Origin: Burkholderia singularis
GTDB lineage: Bacteria > Pseudomonadota > Gammaproteobacteria > Burkholderiales > Burkholderiaceae
NCBI RefSeq assembly: GCF_900176645.1
Contig: NZ_FXAN01000047.1
Coordinates: forward strand, 1-64,000
Direction: 5' to 3'
DNA length: 64,000 nt
The translations under genes and the position numbers were made by a program. Positions 54,410-61,905 of this stretch are shown in pieces. The notes beneath the pieces are model-generated. The model searched no databases and was not told the DNA's origin. It saw only the letters and a program-made list of their open reading frames with translations. How positions within the stretch are numbered: position 1 is the stretch's first letter; each line of letters begins with the position of its first letter.

Positions 54410-54669
54410 GGCGACAAATGACGATGCCAGCCAGTCGGGCCGGTGACGGGAAATTCAGAAGAATAAGCGAAGATGCCGCGCAGCGATGCGGCGCAAGCGG
54501 GAGATCAGTGGGCGAAGCGGAAAGGGGGACGGCAAAAACCCGGGCCGTTGGTGGGGTCCGGGTTCAGAGGGGAGTGCCGAAGCGGCGACGCAAGGCGCAC
54601 ACGAGATCGCTCATCGGCGCGTGACGGCTGCGATCGCTTGCCGGTGCGAACGTGAGATGAACAACGCGC

Positions 54670-54816
54670 TTACTTCGGCGCGCACATCTTGTGCTGTTCG
54701 TCAAAAAACGCGCGCACATGATCGGGCAACTCGGCGAGAAATTCGACAGCCACAGGCTCCGGGTCCGGGCTCATCACTTTCTCGGGCGGGGGAATGCGGG
54801 TCGGTCTCTCGTCCAT
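54670..54816 (-). CDS. 48-aa small acidic protein
   Basis: A short gene with a strong AAGGAG ribosome binding site before the ATG at 54816. The product starts MDERPTRIPPPEKVMSP and ends DEQHKMCAPK, with an acidic middle (VAVEFLAELPDHVRAFFDE). No family recognised. The good ribosome binding site and a protein-like composition support translation. It is divergent from the DUF2946 gene. Confidence 0.6.
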   Translation of the reverse strand: MDERPTRIPPPEKVMSPDPEPVAVEFLAELPDHVRAFFDEQHKMCAPK

Positions 54817-54997
54817 GATTTTCTCCTTGGGATAAAACAATTATCGATCTCAAGCTCCGGTTCTTGCCAGTAATCAATCGTTAGATTTTGTCTTTGTTGC
54901 TTAAACGTTACACGCCGGGGCGCGCGTGAGGAATGGATGCCGGACGCGTGCGCGGATCGGCTTGTTATACTGCGCGCCTCTTTGCCCTGGACTGCGA

Positions 54998-55387
54998 ATG
55001 AAACGGTCGACGCGATGGATGAGCCTCGTTTGGCTGGCGCTGGTACTCAACGTACTGTCGCCCGTCATCGGCTATGCGCGCGACGCAGCCATGGCTGTCG
55101 CGAATGCGCCGTTTACGCTCGAATTGTGCAGCGCGGCAGGGGCGAAGCGCATCACGATCGCCGACGAAGGCGGCGGGGATACATCGCAAGCGCATGGCGG
55201 CGTCGCGCATTGCGTCTATTGTCCAGGCTTTGCCGCGAACGTCGCGCTTGGCGCGAGTGCGCCTGCATTGCCGAGCTTCGTGCGCCGGTTCGTTTGCGAG
55301 CGCCGTAGCGAGCAACCCACCGTTTTTTTGCGCCGCGGCATGCGCATCGCGCAGCCGCGCGCGCCGCCTGAATCCTCGTTGACCTGA
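54998..55387 (+). CDS. DUF2946 protein, likely copper-responsive leader gene (CruR-like)
   Basis: A 129-aa protein with a hydrophobic N-terminus (MSLVWLALVLNVLSPVIGYA) and a conserved CxxC (C72-VYC-C75, HCVYCPGF), preceded by ELC at C44. DUF2946 genes often precede TonB receptors in copper-regulated operons. In Bordetella pertussis a DUF2946 gene (CruR) upstream of the TonB receptor bfrG was reported to control it in response to copper through its own translation. Here it lies 152 nt before the receptor gene, with a small hairpin between. The regulatory role here is inferred from that precedent. Confidence 0.8.
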   Translation: MKRSTRWMSLVWLALVLNVLSPVIGYARDAAMAVANAPFTLELCSAAGAKRITIADEGGGDTSQAHGGVAHCVYCPGFAANVALGASAPALPSFVRRFVCERRSEQPTVFLRRGMRIAQPRAPPESSLT

Positions 55388-55539
55388 CCTTTGCCCGCTC
55401 GTGTGCCGCGTCCGCGTAAGCGCTTTATTGCGCGCGCGGCGCCTGGTGCCGCCGTTTGGCCTCGTTTGTCGAGGCTGAGCGTGGCGCTTGCTCGCGCATG
55501 CAGCGCGTCGTCGACTTCGCTTTCAGGATTCGTTTCATC

Positions 55540-57930
55540 ATGCTCAATGTTCTTGCCGCACGCTACGCGCACAGGCAACTCGCGGCCGCGTGCGCGGCAT
55601 CGCTCGCGTGGCCCACCGTTCACGCGGCGGCCAATGACGCCGCCGTCGTGACTTCGCCAGCCGCTTCGCCAGCCACTGCGCCGGCCGCCTCCGCATCCGG
55701 CCTTCCGCCCGTTTCGCCGCGTCCGCCAGGTGCCGTTGCAACCCCGGCGGCCGTGCCCGCGCGCACCCTCGACGTCGTCACCGTCACCGCGCGGCGGCCG
55801 GCGTTTGCCATTGACACGCCGGGCGTCGTCGAATCGCTTACGCGCGAGCGGATCGATTCGCACGTCAACGTGACAACCGAGGATGCGCTGAAATATGCGC
55901 CGAATCTGATGGTGCGCAGGCGCTATATCGGCGATCGCAATTCGGTGTTCGCCGGCCGCGATTTCAACGAGTTGCAGAGCGCGCGCGGGCTTGTCTACGC
56001 GGACGGTCTGCTGCTGTCGAATCTGCTCGGTTCGAGCTATTCGTATCCGCCGCGCTGGTCGCTGATCCAACCGGACGATATCGCGCGCGTCGACGTGCTC
56101 TATGGCCCGTTTTCCGCGCTGTATCCGGGCAACTCGGTCGGCTCGACCGTGCAGATCACGACGCGCAAGCCCGAGCGGCTGGAGGCGTCGGTGTCGACGC
56201 AGTTCTTCACGCAGCGCTATCGCGACGATTACGGATATGCCGGCAGCTTCGGCGGCAACCATCAGACCGCGCGCGTCGCGGATCGGGCCGGGCGTTTTTG
56301 GTATGCGCTGTCGCTCGGCCGGCTCGAGAACGACAGTCAGCCGATGCAGTACGCGAGCCCGAACGCCGCGTACAACCCGAAGCTCGGCGCGAGCGTGCCG
56401 GTGACGGGCGCTCGCACCGACGTCGATCCGAACGGCCGGCCGCGCACCATCGTCGGCGCGCAGACGATCGAGCGCACCGAGCAGATCAACGAATCGCTGC
56501 GCCTGGGCTATGCATTCACCGATCATGTCGACGCGACGCTTACGCTCGGCCATTGGGAGAATCACTTCCGGCAGCACGGCGACACGTTCCTGCGCGACAC
56601 GGCGGGCAATCCGGTGTACGGCGGCAACGTGTCGTTCGGCGGGCGCAACTATACGGTGTCGCCCGCGGCATTCGCTGTGCAAAGCGGCGATCAGGAGAAC
56701 TGGCTATATGGGCTCGGGCTCGACGCGCGGCTTGCGTCGGGATGGAGGCTGTCGATGGTCGCATCCGCATACGACGTGTCGCGCGACGTGCTGCGGGCGT
56801 CGTCGGGCGTATCGCCGGCCGGCGCCGGCACGGTGTTCCACGGCGACGGCACGGGCTGGCGCACGGTCGATCTGCGCGCGGAATCGGCCGACGTGCGCGG
56901 GCACCGGCTGTCGTTCGGCTATCACTTCGACACCTATTTCCTGAACAACGAGACCTACAACACGCTGGATTGGCAAAGCGCGGTGCCGACGTCGCTCGCC
57001 AGCCGCTATCGCGGCAACACGCGCACGCAGGCGCTGTACGCGCAGGATGTGTGGCGTTTCGCACCCGGCTGGCTGGCCACGCTCGGGTTGCGTTACGAGC
57101 GCTGGGACGCATATGGCGGCGTGCTTGGCGATGCGAACTCGACGCTCGGCTATGCCGGGCGCAGCGCGAATGCGCTGTCGCCGAAGCTTGCGTTGCAATG
57201 GGAGCCCGCCGATGCGTGGCGCTTCAGGCTGTCGTTCGCGACGGGCACGCGTTTTCCGACCGTCGCCGAACTGTTCCAGGGGACGATCTCGAATAACGCG
57301 ATCGTCAACAACAACCCGAACCTGCGGCCGGAAAAAGCGATCGATTGGGATTTCACCGCGGAGCGTGACGTCGGCGTGGGCGTCGTGCGCGCGAGCGTGT
57401 TCCAGAGCGATCAGCGCAACGCCATCTATAGTCAGACGACGCTTGCCGGCGCGGCGACGTACACGAACATCTCGAACGTGGACCGCGTGCGCGTGCGCGG
57501 CGTCGAGCTGGCGTTTTCCGGACAGAACGTCGGGCTCAGGGGGCTCGACGTCGATGCAAACGTGTCGGCGACCAATGCGCAGATTCTTGCCGATTCGGCC
57601 AATGCCGTGTATGTCGGTGCGCGCTGGCCGCGGATTCCGCGCATGCGCGCGAATCTGCTCGCGTCGTATCGCTTCGACGAGCACTGGATGACGAGTCTCG
57701 GCGTTCGCTATTCGGGACGTCAGTTCAACACGCTCGACAACCGGGACGTGAATCCGAACGTGTACGGCGGTGCGAGTTCGTATGCGGTCGTCGATCTGAA
57801 GGCGCAATACCGGTTCGATCGGCACTGGCTCGCATCGTTCGGCATCGATAACGTGACGGGCCGCCGCTACTACGTGTTTCACCCCTATCCGGGGCGGACG
57901 TTTTATGGAGAGCTGAAATGGGCTATCTGA
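55540..57930 (+). CDS. TonB-dependent receptor
   Basis: A 796-aa outer-membrane receptor. A signal peptide (LAAACAASLAWPTVHA) and a Pro/Ala-rich linker precede the TonB box (LDVVTVTARRP) and plug domain (TEDALKYAPNLMVRRRYIGD, DVLYGPFSALYPGNSVGS). The 22-strand barrel follows, with LSPKLALQWEPADAWRFRLS and a typical C-terminus (RTFYGELKWAI). The ATG at 55540 is chosen over upstream starts because of the signal peptide. Downstream proteins carry Cys motifs, and the DUF2946 gene precedes it, so copper or a copper chelate is the likely substrate. Confidence 0.85.
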   Translation: MLNVLAARYAHRQLAAACAASLAWPTVHAAANDAAVVTSPAASPATAPAASASGLPPVSPRPPGAVATPAAVPARTLDVVTVTARRPAFAIDTPGVVESLTRERIDSHVNVTTEDALKYAPNLMVRRRYIGDRNSVFAGRDFNELQSARGLVYADGLLLSNLLGSSYSYPPRWSLIQPDDIARVDVLYGPFSALYPGNSVGSTVQITTRKPERLEASVSTQFFTQRYRDDYGYAGSFGGNHQTARVADRAGRFWYALSLGRLENDSQPMQYASPNAAYNPKLGASVPVTGARTDVDPNGRPRTIVGAQTIERTEQINESLRLGYAFTDHVDATLTLGHWENHFRQHGDTFLRDTAGNPVYGGNVSFGGRNYTVSPAAFAVQSGDQENWLYGLGLDARLASGWRLSMVASAYDVSRDVLRASSGVSPAGAGTVFHGDGTGWRTVDLRAESADVRGHRLSFGYHFDTYFLNNETYNTLDWQSAVPTSLASRYRGNTRTQALYAQDVWRFAPGWLATLGLRYERWDAYGGVLGDANSTLGYAGRSANALSPKLALQWEPADAWRFRLSFATGTRFPTVAELFQGTISNNAIVNNNPNLRPEKAIDWDFTAERDVGVGVVRASVFQSDQRNAIYSQTTLAGAATYTNISNVDRVRVRGVELAFSGQNVGLRGLDVDANVSATNAQILADSANAVYVGARWPRIPRMRANLLASYRFDEHWMTSLGVRYSGRQFNTLDNRDVNPNVYGGASSYAVVDLKAQYRFDRHWLASFGIDNVTGRRYYVFHPYPGRTFYGELKWAI

Positions 57931-59207
57931 AACGATGGGGGAGGTTCGGTGCGGCGTTTGCGCTCGCGTTCGGCGCGCATGCGCACGAGATGCCGATGGC
58001 GGCATTGGCGGCCGAGCAGGCGCCCGCGCCGCGTGCGGCGCAGTCGACGCATATGGCGATGCATGCCGCGAGCGCGGACGTCACGCAAAAAACGCCACTC
58101 GCGACCGGTGCCGCGTTCGATGCGCGTCATCGGCTGTGGGTGGCATGGGTCGACGGCGAGCATGTTCAGGTCGCGCATTCGGACGACGCCGGGCGCACGC
58201 TGTCCGCGCCCGCGACCGTCAACGCGCTGCCGGAGCCGATCTACACGAGTGCCGAGAACCGGCCGAAACTCGCCGCAAGCCCGGACGGCCGCGCGATTTA
58301 CGTGACGTGGTCGATGCCGCTCGATGCGCCTTATACCGGCATGGTGCGTTTTTCGCGCTCGCTCGACGGCGGCGCAACCTGGTCGGTGCCGCTTACCGTC
58401 CACCGCGACCGGCAGGCGATCACGCATCGTTTCGATATGCTGACGGTCGATCCGCAAGGGCGCATTTTCGTTGCGTGGATCGACAAGCGCGACCGGGTGG
58501 CGGCGCAGCGGGCGGGGCTGCCGTATGACGGTGCGGCCGTCTACTACGCGGTATCGAGCGACGGCGGCGCGACATTCGAGCCGGAGCGCAAGGTGATGGA
58601 TCACACGTGCGAATGCTGCCGAATCGCGATGACGGTCGATTCGCACGGGCGCGTGCAGGCCGTCTGGCGCGGCGTGTTTCCTGACCAGATCCGTGATCAT
58701 GCGCTGGCAGTGTTGCCTGCGCACGCGGATCGCGCCGTCGAGCCGGTACGCGCGACGTTCTCGAATTGGCATGTCGAGGCGTGTCCGGAGCATGGGCCCG
58801 CGCTTGCGGTTACGCCGGACGGCGTGCGGCATCTGGCGTGGTTCGGCGTCGTCGACGGCCGCGCCGACGTGTTTTATTCGCGGCTCGATGCGAAAGGCGT
58901 GCCGATCGACTCGCCTTTCGCATTCGCAGACGATCCTGCGGCGCCGGGCGAACAGGCTTCGCATGCGGCGCTCGTCGCGCGGCGCGACACGCTTTGGCTT
59001 GCATGGAAAGCGCTCGACGGCGACACGATGCGTATCAAGCTACGCCGCTCCGACGACGGCGGCGCGCATTGGAGCGAGCCGCGCACGCTCGCGCAAACCG
59101 CCGGCGCAAGCGACAACCCGCAGCTCCTGGTCGATCGCGAGCGTGTCTTTTTGTCGTGGCGCACGCGCAATGACGGCTATCGGGTGATCGATGTGGAGGG
59201 GCAATGA
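57918..59207 (+). CDS. Periplasmic BNR-repeat protein with a CxCC motif
   Basis: A 429-aa protein with signal peptide (RFGAAFALAFGAHA) and Asp-box/BNR repeats (SDDAGRTLSAPATV, SRSLDGGATWSVPLTV, SSDGGATFEPERKV, RRSDDGGAHWSEPRTL), which are often annotated as sialidase. A CECC motif (C231, C233, C234) and His-rich N-terminus (HAHEMPM, STHMAMHAAS) suggest metal binding. It overlaps the receptor gene end by 13 nt and the next gene by 4 nt. True sialidase activity is doubtful because the catalytic residues are not apparent. Confidence 0.75.
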   Translation: MGYLKRWGRFGAAFALAFGAHAHEMPMAALAAEQAPAPRAAQSTHMAMHAASADVTQKTPLATGAAFDARHRLWVAWVDGEHVQVAHSDDAGRTLSAPATVNALPEPIYTSAENRPKLAASPDGRAIYVTWSMPLDAPYTGMVRFSRSLDGGATWSVPLTVHRDRQAITHRFDMLTVDPQGRIFVAWIDKRDRVAAQRAGLPYDGAAVYYAVSSDGGATFEPERKVMDHTCECCRIAMTVDSHGRVQAVWRGVFPDQIRDHALAVLPAHADRAVEPVRATFSNWHVEACPEHGPALAVTPDGVRHLAWFGVVDGRADVFYSRLDAKGVPIDSPFAFADDPAAPGEQASHAALVARRDTLWLAWKALDGDTMRIKLRRSDDGGAHWSEPRTLAQTAGASDNPQLLVDRERVFLSWRTRNDGYRVIDVEGQ

Positions 59208-59722
59208 TGAGGCGCGCGATCGTCGTATCGATGGCGTTCATCGCAGGGTGTGTCGCATATGCGGGCGTGGCCGCCGAACCGCCGCCGCGCCCGGCCTCGT
59301 TGTCTCGGCTGTTGCCGCTGCGGGTGCCGGACGTCGGGCCGCTTTATGCAAGCGGGCGCGGCGCGCCGCTCGTCGTCGAGGTGTGGTCGCTCGATTGCGG
59401 ATATTGCCGGGAAAACGTCGCGCATCTCGTCGAATGGCGGCGCGCGCATCCGCGCGTGCGGATCGCGCTCGTCGCACTCGATCCGCTCGAAGAGGCGGCG
59501 TCGCAGCTGGAACGGGCGCTGGCGCAGATGCAATTGCCGGCCGACGTGTTGCAATACGGAAATGCGGAACCGATGCCGGAGCGTCTGCGCGCGGCGCTCG
59601 ATCCTGAGTGGCGGGGCGAATTGCCGCGAACGCTATGGATCGATGCGAACGGCATGCGAAGGGGGAAGAGCGGGCTGCTCGCGCCAGCGGTGCTCGACGG
59701 CTGGTTGCGGGATGCGCATTGA
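59204..59722 (+). CDS. Thioredoxin-like periplasmic protein (TlpA type)
   Basis: A 172-aa exported protein with signal peptide (IVVSMAFIAGCVAYAGVAA) and a thioredoxin-fold domain carrying CGYC (C65, C68; VEVWSLDCGYCRENVAHL). The fold continues with RIALVALDPLEEAASQLE and PRTLWIDANG. It may reduce or load the Cys-rich partner upstream, as TlpA/Sco-type proteins do in copper handling. It is the last gene of the DUF2946-receptor-BNR operon, with ATGA overlap. Starts at 59204 and 59207 are both possible. Confidence 0.78.
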   Translation: MMRRAIVVSMAFIAGCVAYAGVAAEPPPRPASLSRLLPLRVPDVGPLYASGRGAPLVVEVWSLDCGYCRENVAHLVEWRRAHPRVRIALVALDPLEEAASQLERALAQMQLPADVLQYGNAEPMPERLRAALDPEWRGELPRTLWIDANGMRRGKSGLLAPAVLDGWLRDAH

Positions 59723-59836
59723 TTTGCCGCGTTGCGCACCGCGCGGGCCGCTCGGCCGACGCCGGCAAACGGCACGGGTGATGAGCGCCTGCGCAGCGTG
59801 CCGCTGTCGCAGCAGCGAGGACAACGCTGGAAAAGG

Positions 59837-59860
59837 CCGGCCCGCGCGGACGCGGGCCGG
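59837..59860 (-). terminator. Terminator of the GlsB-type gene
   Basis: A 10-bp stem (CCGGCCCGCG / CGCGGGCCGG) with loop CGGA, followed on the minus strand by CCTTTTCC, just past the stop of the 85-aa membrane protein gene. Confidence 0.75.
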
Positions 59861-59878
59861 ATTACAGCGAAGGGAGGA

Positions 59879-60136
59879 TCAGGCGCCTCGTTTGAACAGC
59901 CGGATGACGAACAGCAGGATCACGGCGCCGATGACGGCGACGATGATCGAACCGATAAGGCCGCCGCCCAAGCTGATGCCGAGCAGACCCGCCAGCCAGC
60001 CGCCGATGACGGCGCCGACGATACCGACGATGATATCGACGATCAGGCCAAAGCCGCCGCCCTTGACGAGCAATCCGGCGAGCCAGCCGGCAATCGCGCC
60101 GATGATGAGCCACGCAATCAAGCCATGTGCTGCCAT
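59879..60136 (-). CDS. GlsB/YeaQ/YmgE family membrane protein
   Basis: An 85-aa protein of three hydrophobic Gly/Ile/Val-rich helices (LIAWLIIGAIAGWLAGLLV, LIVDIIVGIVGAVIGGWLAG, IGSIIVAVIGAVILLFVIRL). Transglycosylase-associated/GlsB proteins are stress-induced and of unclear mechanism. GAGAGGA precedes the ATG at 60136. Own promoter and terminator. Confidence 0.9.
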   Translation of the reverse strand: MAAHGLIAWLIIGAIAGWLAGLLVKGGGFGLIVDIIVGIVGAVIGGWLAGLLGISLGGGLIGSIIVAVIGAVILLFVIRLFKRGA

Positions 60137-60565
60137 AGTGGTCCTCTCCTTTGGTGAGTACTCCAAGTGAAACGATACGGGCACCCCGCCGGACGACTCG
60201 GCGTGGGCGCGCCGCGCTGCCCCGCAATGTACTTCAATAGGCGGGTCAGGATCGTTAAGTAATGTTATGCGGCCCGAGTCCGATTTGCCAGGGGGTTTTG
60301 TGGGCAAGCGAACGTATTTCTTTTTGTAAATAATTGAAAGTTTATATTTGTCATCCTTTGCAAGCAGTGCGAAGCTTGTTGCCGGCAGGCGGCGGATGGT
60401 AAAGACGGCAGAAGTCAGCAGTGGCGGCCGGCAGGCGGCTAAATTATCATGAGACGCCCGCTGCGAATCTGGGGTATGACCACAGCCGGCCAGCCGGCCG
60501 GGGTGATCATCGCAGATCTGGCCGGTTTGCGGCGCTTGTCCGATCCGTCGAATTCAACAATCCAC
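60137..60565. other. Divergent intergenic region
   Basis: About 430 nt between the divergent GlsB-type and YtcA-type genes; 60300-60360 is AT-rich and probably contains promoters. No gene or repeat is seen. Confidence 0.45.
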
Positions 60566-60859
60566 ATGAAAAAAACAATGCTGAATCCGTTTGTCCGTAT
60601 CGGGTCCGCCTGCGTGCTGGTTGTTCCGCTCGAAGGCTGCGCGACGCGCGGCGCGCCGTCATTTGCACTGTTCGGCGCGTATTTTCCGCTTTGGCTGGTC
60701 AGCGCGCTCATCGGGGTCGCGGGCGCGATCGTCGCGCACCGGGTGTTCGTCTCGACCGGCTGGGCTCAGACGGTGCCTTTCCAACTTTCCGTGTGCACCG
60801 CGATCGGATTCGTGATCGCCGTGTTTGTCTGGTTGATTGGCTCGGGGCAACTGTCATGA
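60566..60859 (+). CDS. YtcA-like small lipoprotein/membrane protein
   Basis: A 97-aa protein with a lipobox-like Cys (LVVPLEGC) followed by two transmembrane helices (FPLWLVSALIGVAGAIVAHR, LSVCTAIGFVIAVFVWLIG). YtcA proteins are encoded before MdtN-type adaptors. It overlaps the next gene by ATGA. ATGs at 60566 and 60578 are both possible. It probably assists the exporter in the inner membrane. Confidence 0.75.
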   Translation: MKKTMLNPFVRIGSACVLVVPLEGCATRGAPSFALFGAYFPLWLVSALIGVAGAIVAHRVFVSTGWAQTVPFQLSVCTAIGFVIAVFVWLIGSGQLS

Positions 60860-61905
60860 AGCTTGCAGGGGTTCGCAAAAGCGCGCCGAAAGGCCGCCTG
60901 ATCGCGCTTGCGATCGTCGCGCTCGGCATTGCCGCCATCTGGTATGCATACGAGCGCAGCGTGCGCTATCCGTCGACCGATGCCGCGACGATCGACGCAG
61001 ATGTCGTGCACGTCGCGACGCCCGTGAGCGGGCGGATCGTCCGACTCGCCGTGCACGAGAACCAGCGGGTTTCGAAAGGCGATCTGTTGTTCGAGATCGA
61101 TCCAGTGCCGTACCGGCTTTCGGTCGCGCAGGCGCAGGCCGATGTCGAGCTTGCGCGCGCGTCGCTCGATTCGCGGCGCAAGGCGATCATCGGCGAGACC
61201 TCGAATGCGGCGGTCGCGGCCGAGCAGGTCAAGCGCGCGGCGCACCATTACGAACTCTCCACGCGCACCGTCGAGCGACTCGCGCCTCTGGCCGCGCAAG
61301 GGTACGTGCCGGCGCAGCAATTCGATCAGGCGCAGGTGTCGCAGCGCGATGCGGCGGTATCGCTGAAGCAGGCGCAAGAGCAGCAGCGTGCGTCGTCGCG
61401 CACGATCGGCGACGACGCCGACGCGGTCGCGACGCTGCACGCGCGCGAAGCCGCGCTCGCGCGAGCGAAGCATGCGCTCGATGATACGGTGGTGCGCGCG
61501 CCGCACGACGGTTTCGTGACCGGATTGTCGATCCTGGCGGGCGAGACGGTCGGGCCGAACCAGTCTATTTTCACGCTGGTCGATGCGAGTGAATGGTTTG
61601 CCGTCGGCAATTTCCGCGAGACCGCGTTGTCGCGGATCGCGCCGGGCGATTGCGCGACGGTTTATTCGATGATCGACCGCAGCCGCGCCATTCGCGGCCA
61701 CGTGGTGGGGATCGGCGCGGGCGTCTCGGATCCCGGCCGCGTGGATTTGCCGCGTACATTGCCGATCGTCGAGCGCTCGGTGAACTGGGTGCGTGTCGAA
61801 CAGCGTTTTCCGGTTCGCGTGAAGCTCGATGAACCCGACGAAAAGCTGGTGCGCGTGGGGGCGAGCGCAATCATCGAGATCCGGCATGGTTCAGCTTGCC
61901 GCTGA
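60856..61905 (+). CDS. mdtN: HlyD-family membrane fusion protein (MdtN type)
   Basis: A 349-aa adaptor with one N-terminal transmembrane helix (LIALAIVALGIAAIWYAYER), a lipoyl domain (TIDADVVHVATPVSGRIVRL, VHENQRVSKGDLLFEIDPVP), a coiled-coil hairpin (about 95-200) and a C-terminal beta domain with APHDGFVTGLSILAGETVGP. It links an inner-membrane FUSC protein to an outer-membrane channel. Start and stop overlap the neighbours. Confidence 0.88.
   Translation: MKLAGVRKSAPKGRLIALAIVALGIAAIWYAYERSVRYPSTDAATIDADVVHVATPVSGRIVRLAVHENQRVSKGDLLFEIDPVPYRLSVAQAQADVELARASLDSRRKAIIGETSNAAVAAEQVKRAAHHYELSTRTVERLAPLAAQGYVPAQQFDQAQVSQRDAAVSLKQAQEQQRASSRTIGDDADAVATLHAREAALARAKHALDDTVVRAPHDGFVTGLSILAGETVGPNQSIFTLVDASEWFAVGNFRETALSRIAPGDCATVYSMIDRSRAIRGHVVGIGAGVSDPGRVDLPRTLPIVERSVNWVRVEQRFPVRVKLDEPDEKLVRVGASAIIEIRHGSACR

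Noticed and set aside
57918-59207. Sialidase annotation of the BNR protein
   Set aside because: Asp-box repeats alone do not show sialidase; catalytic Arg triad and Tyr/Glu pair are not evident, and the operon context points to copper.
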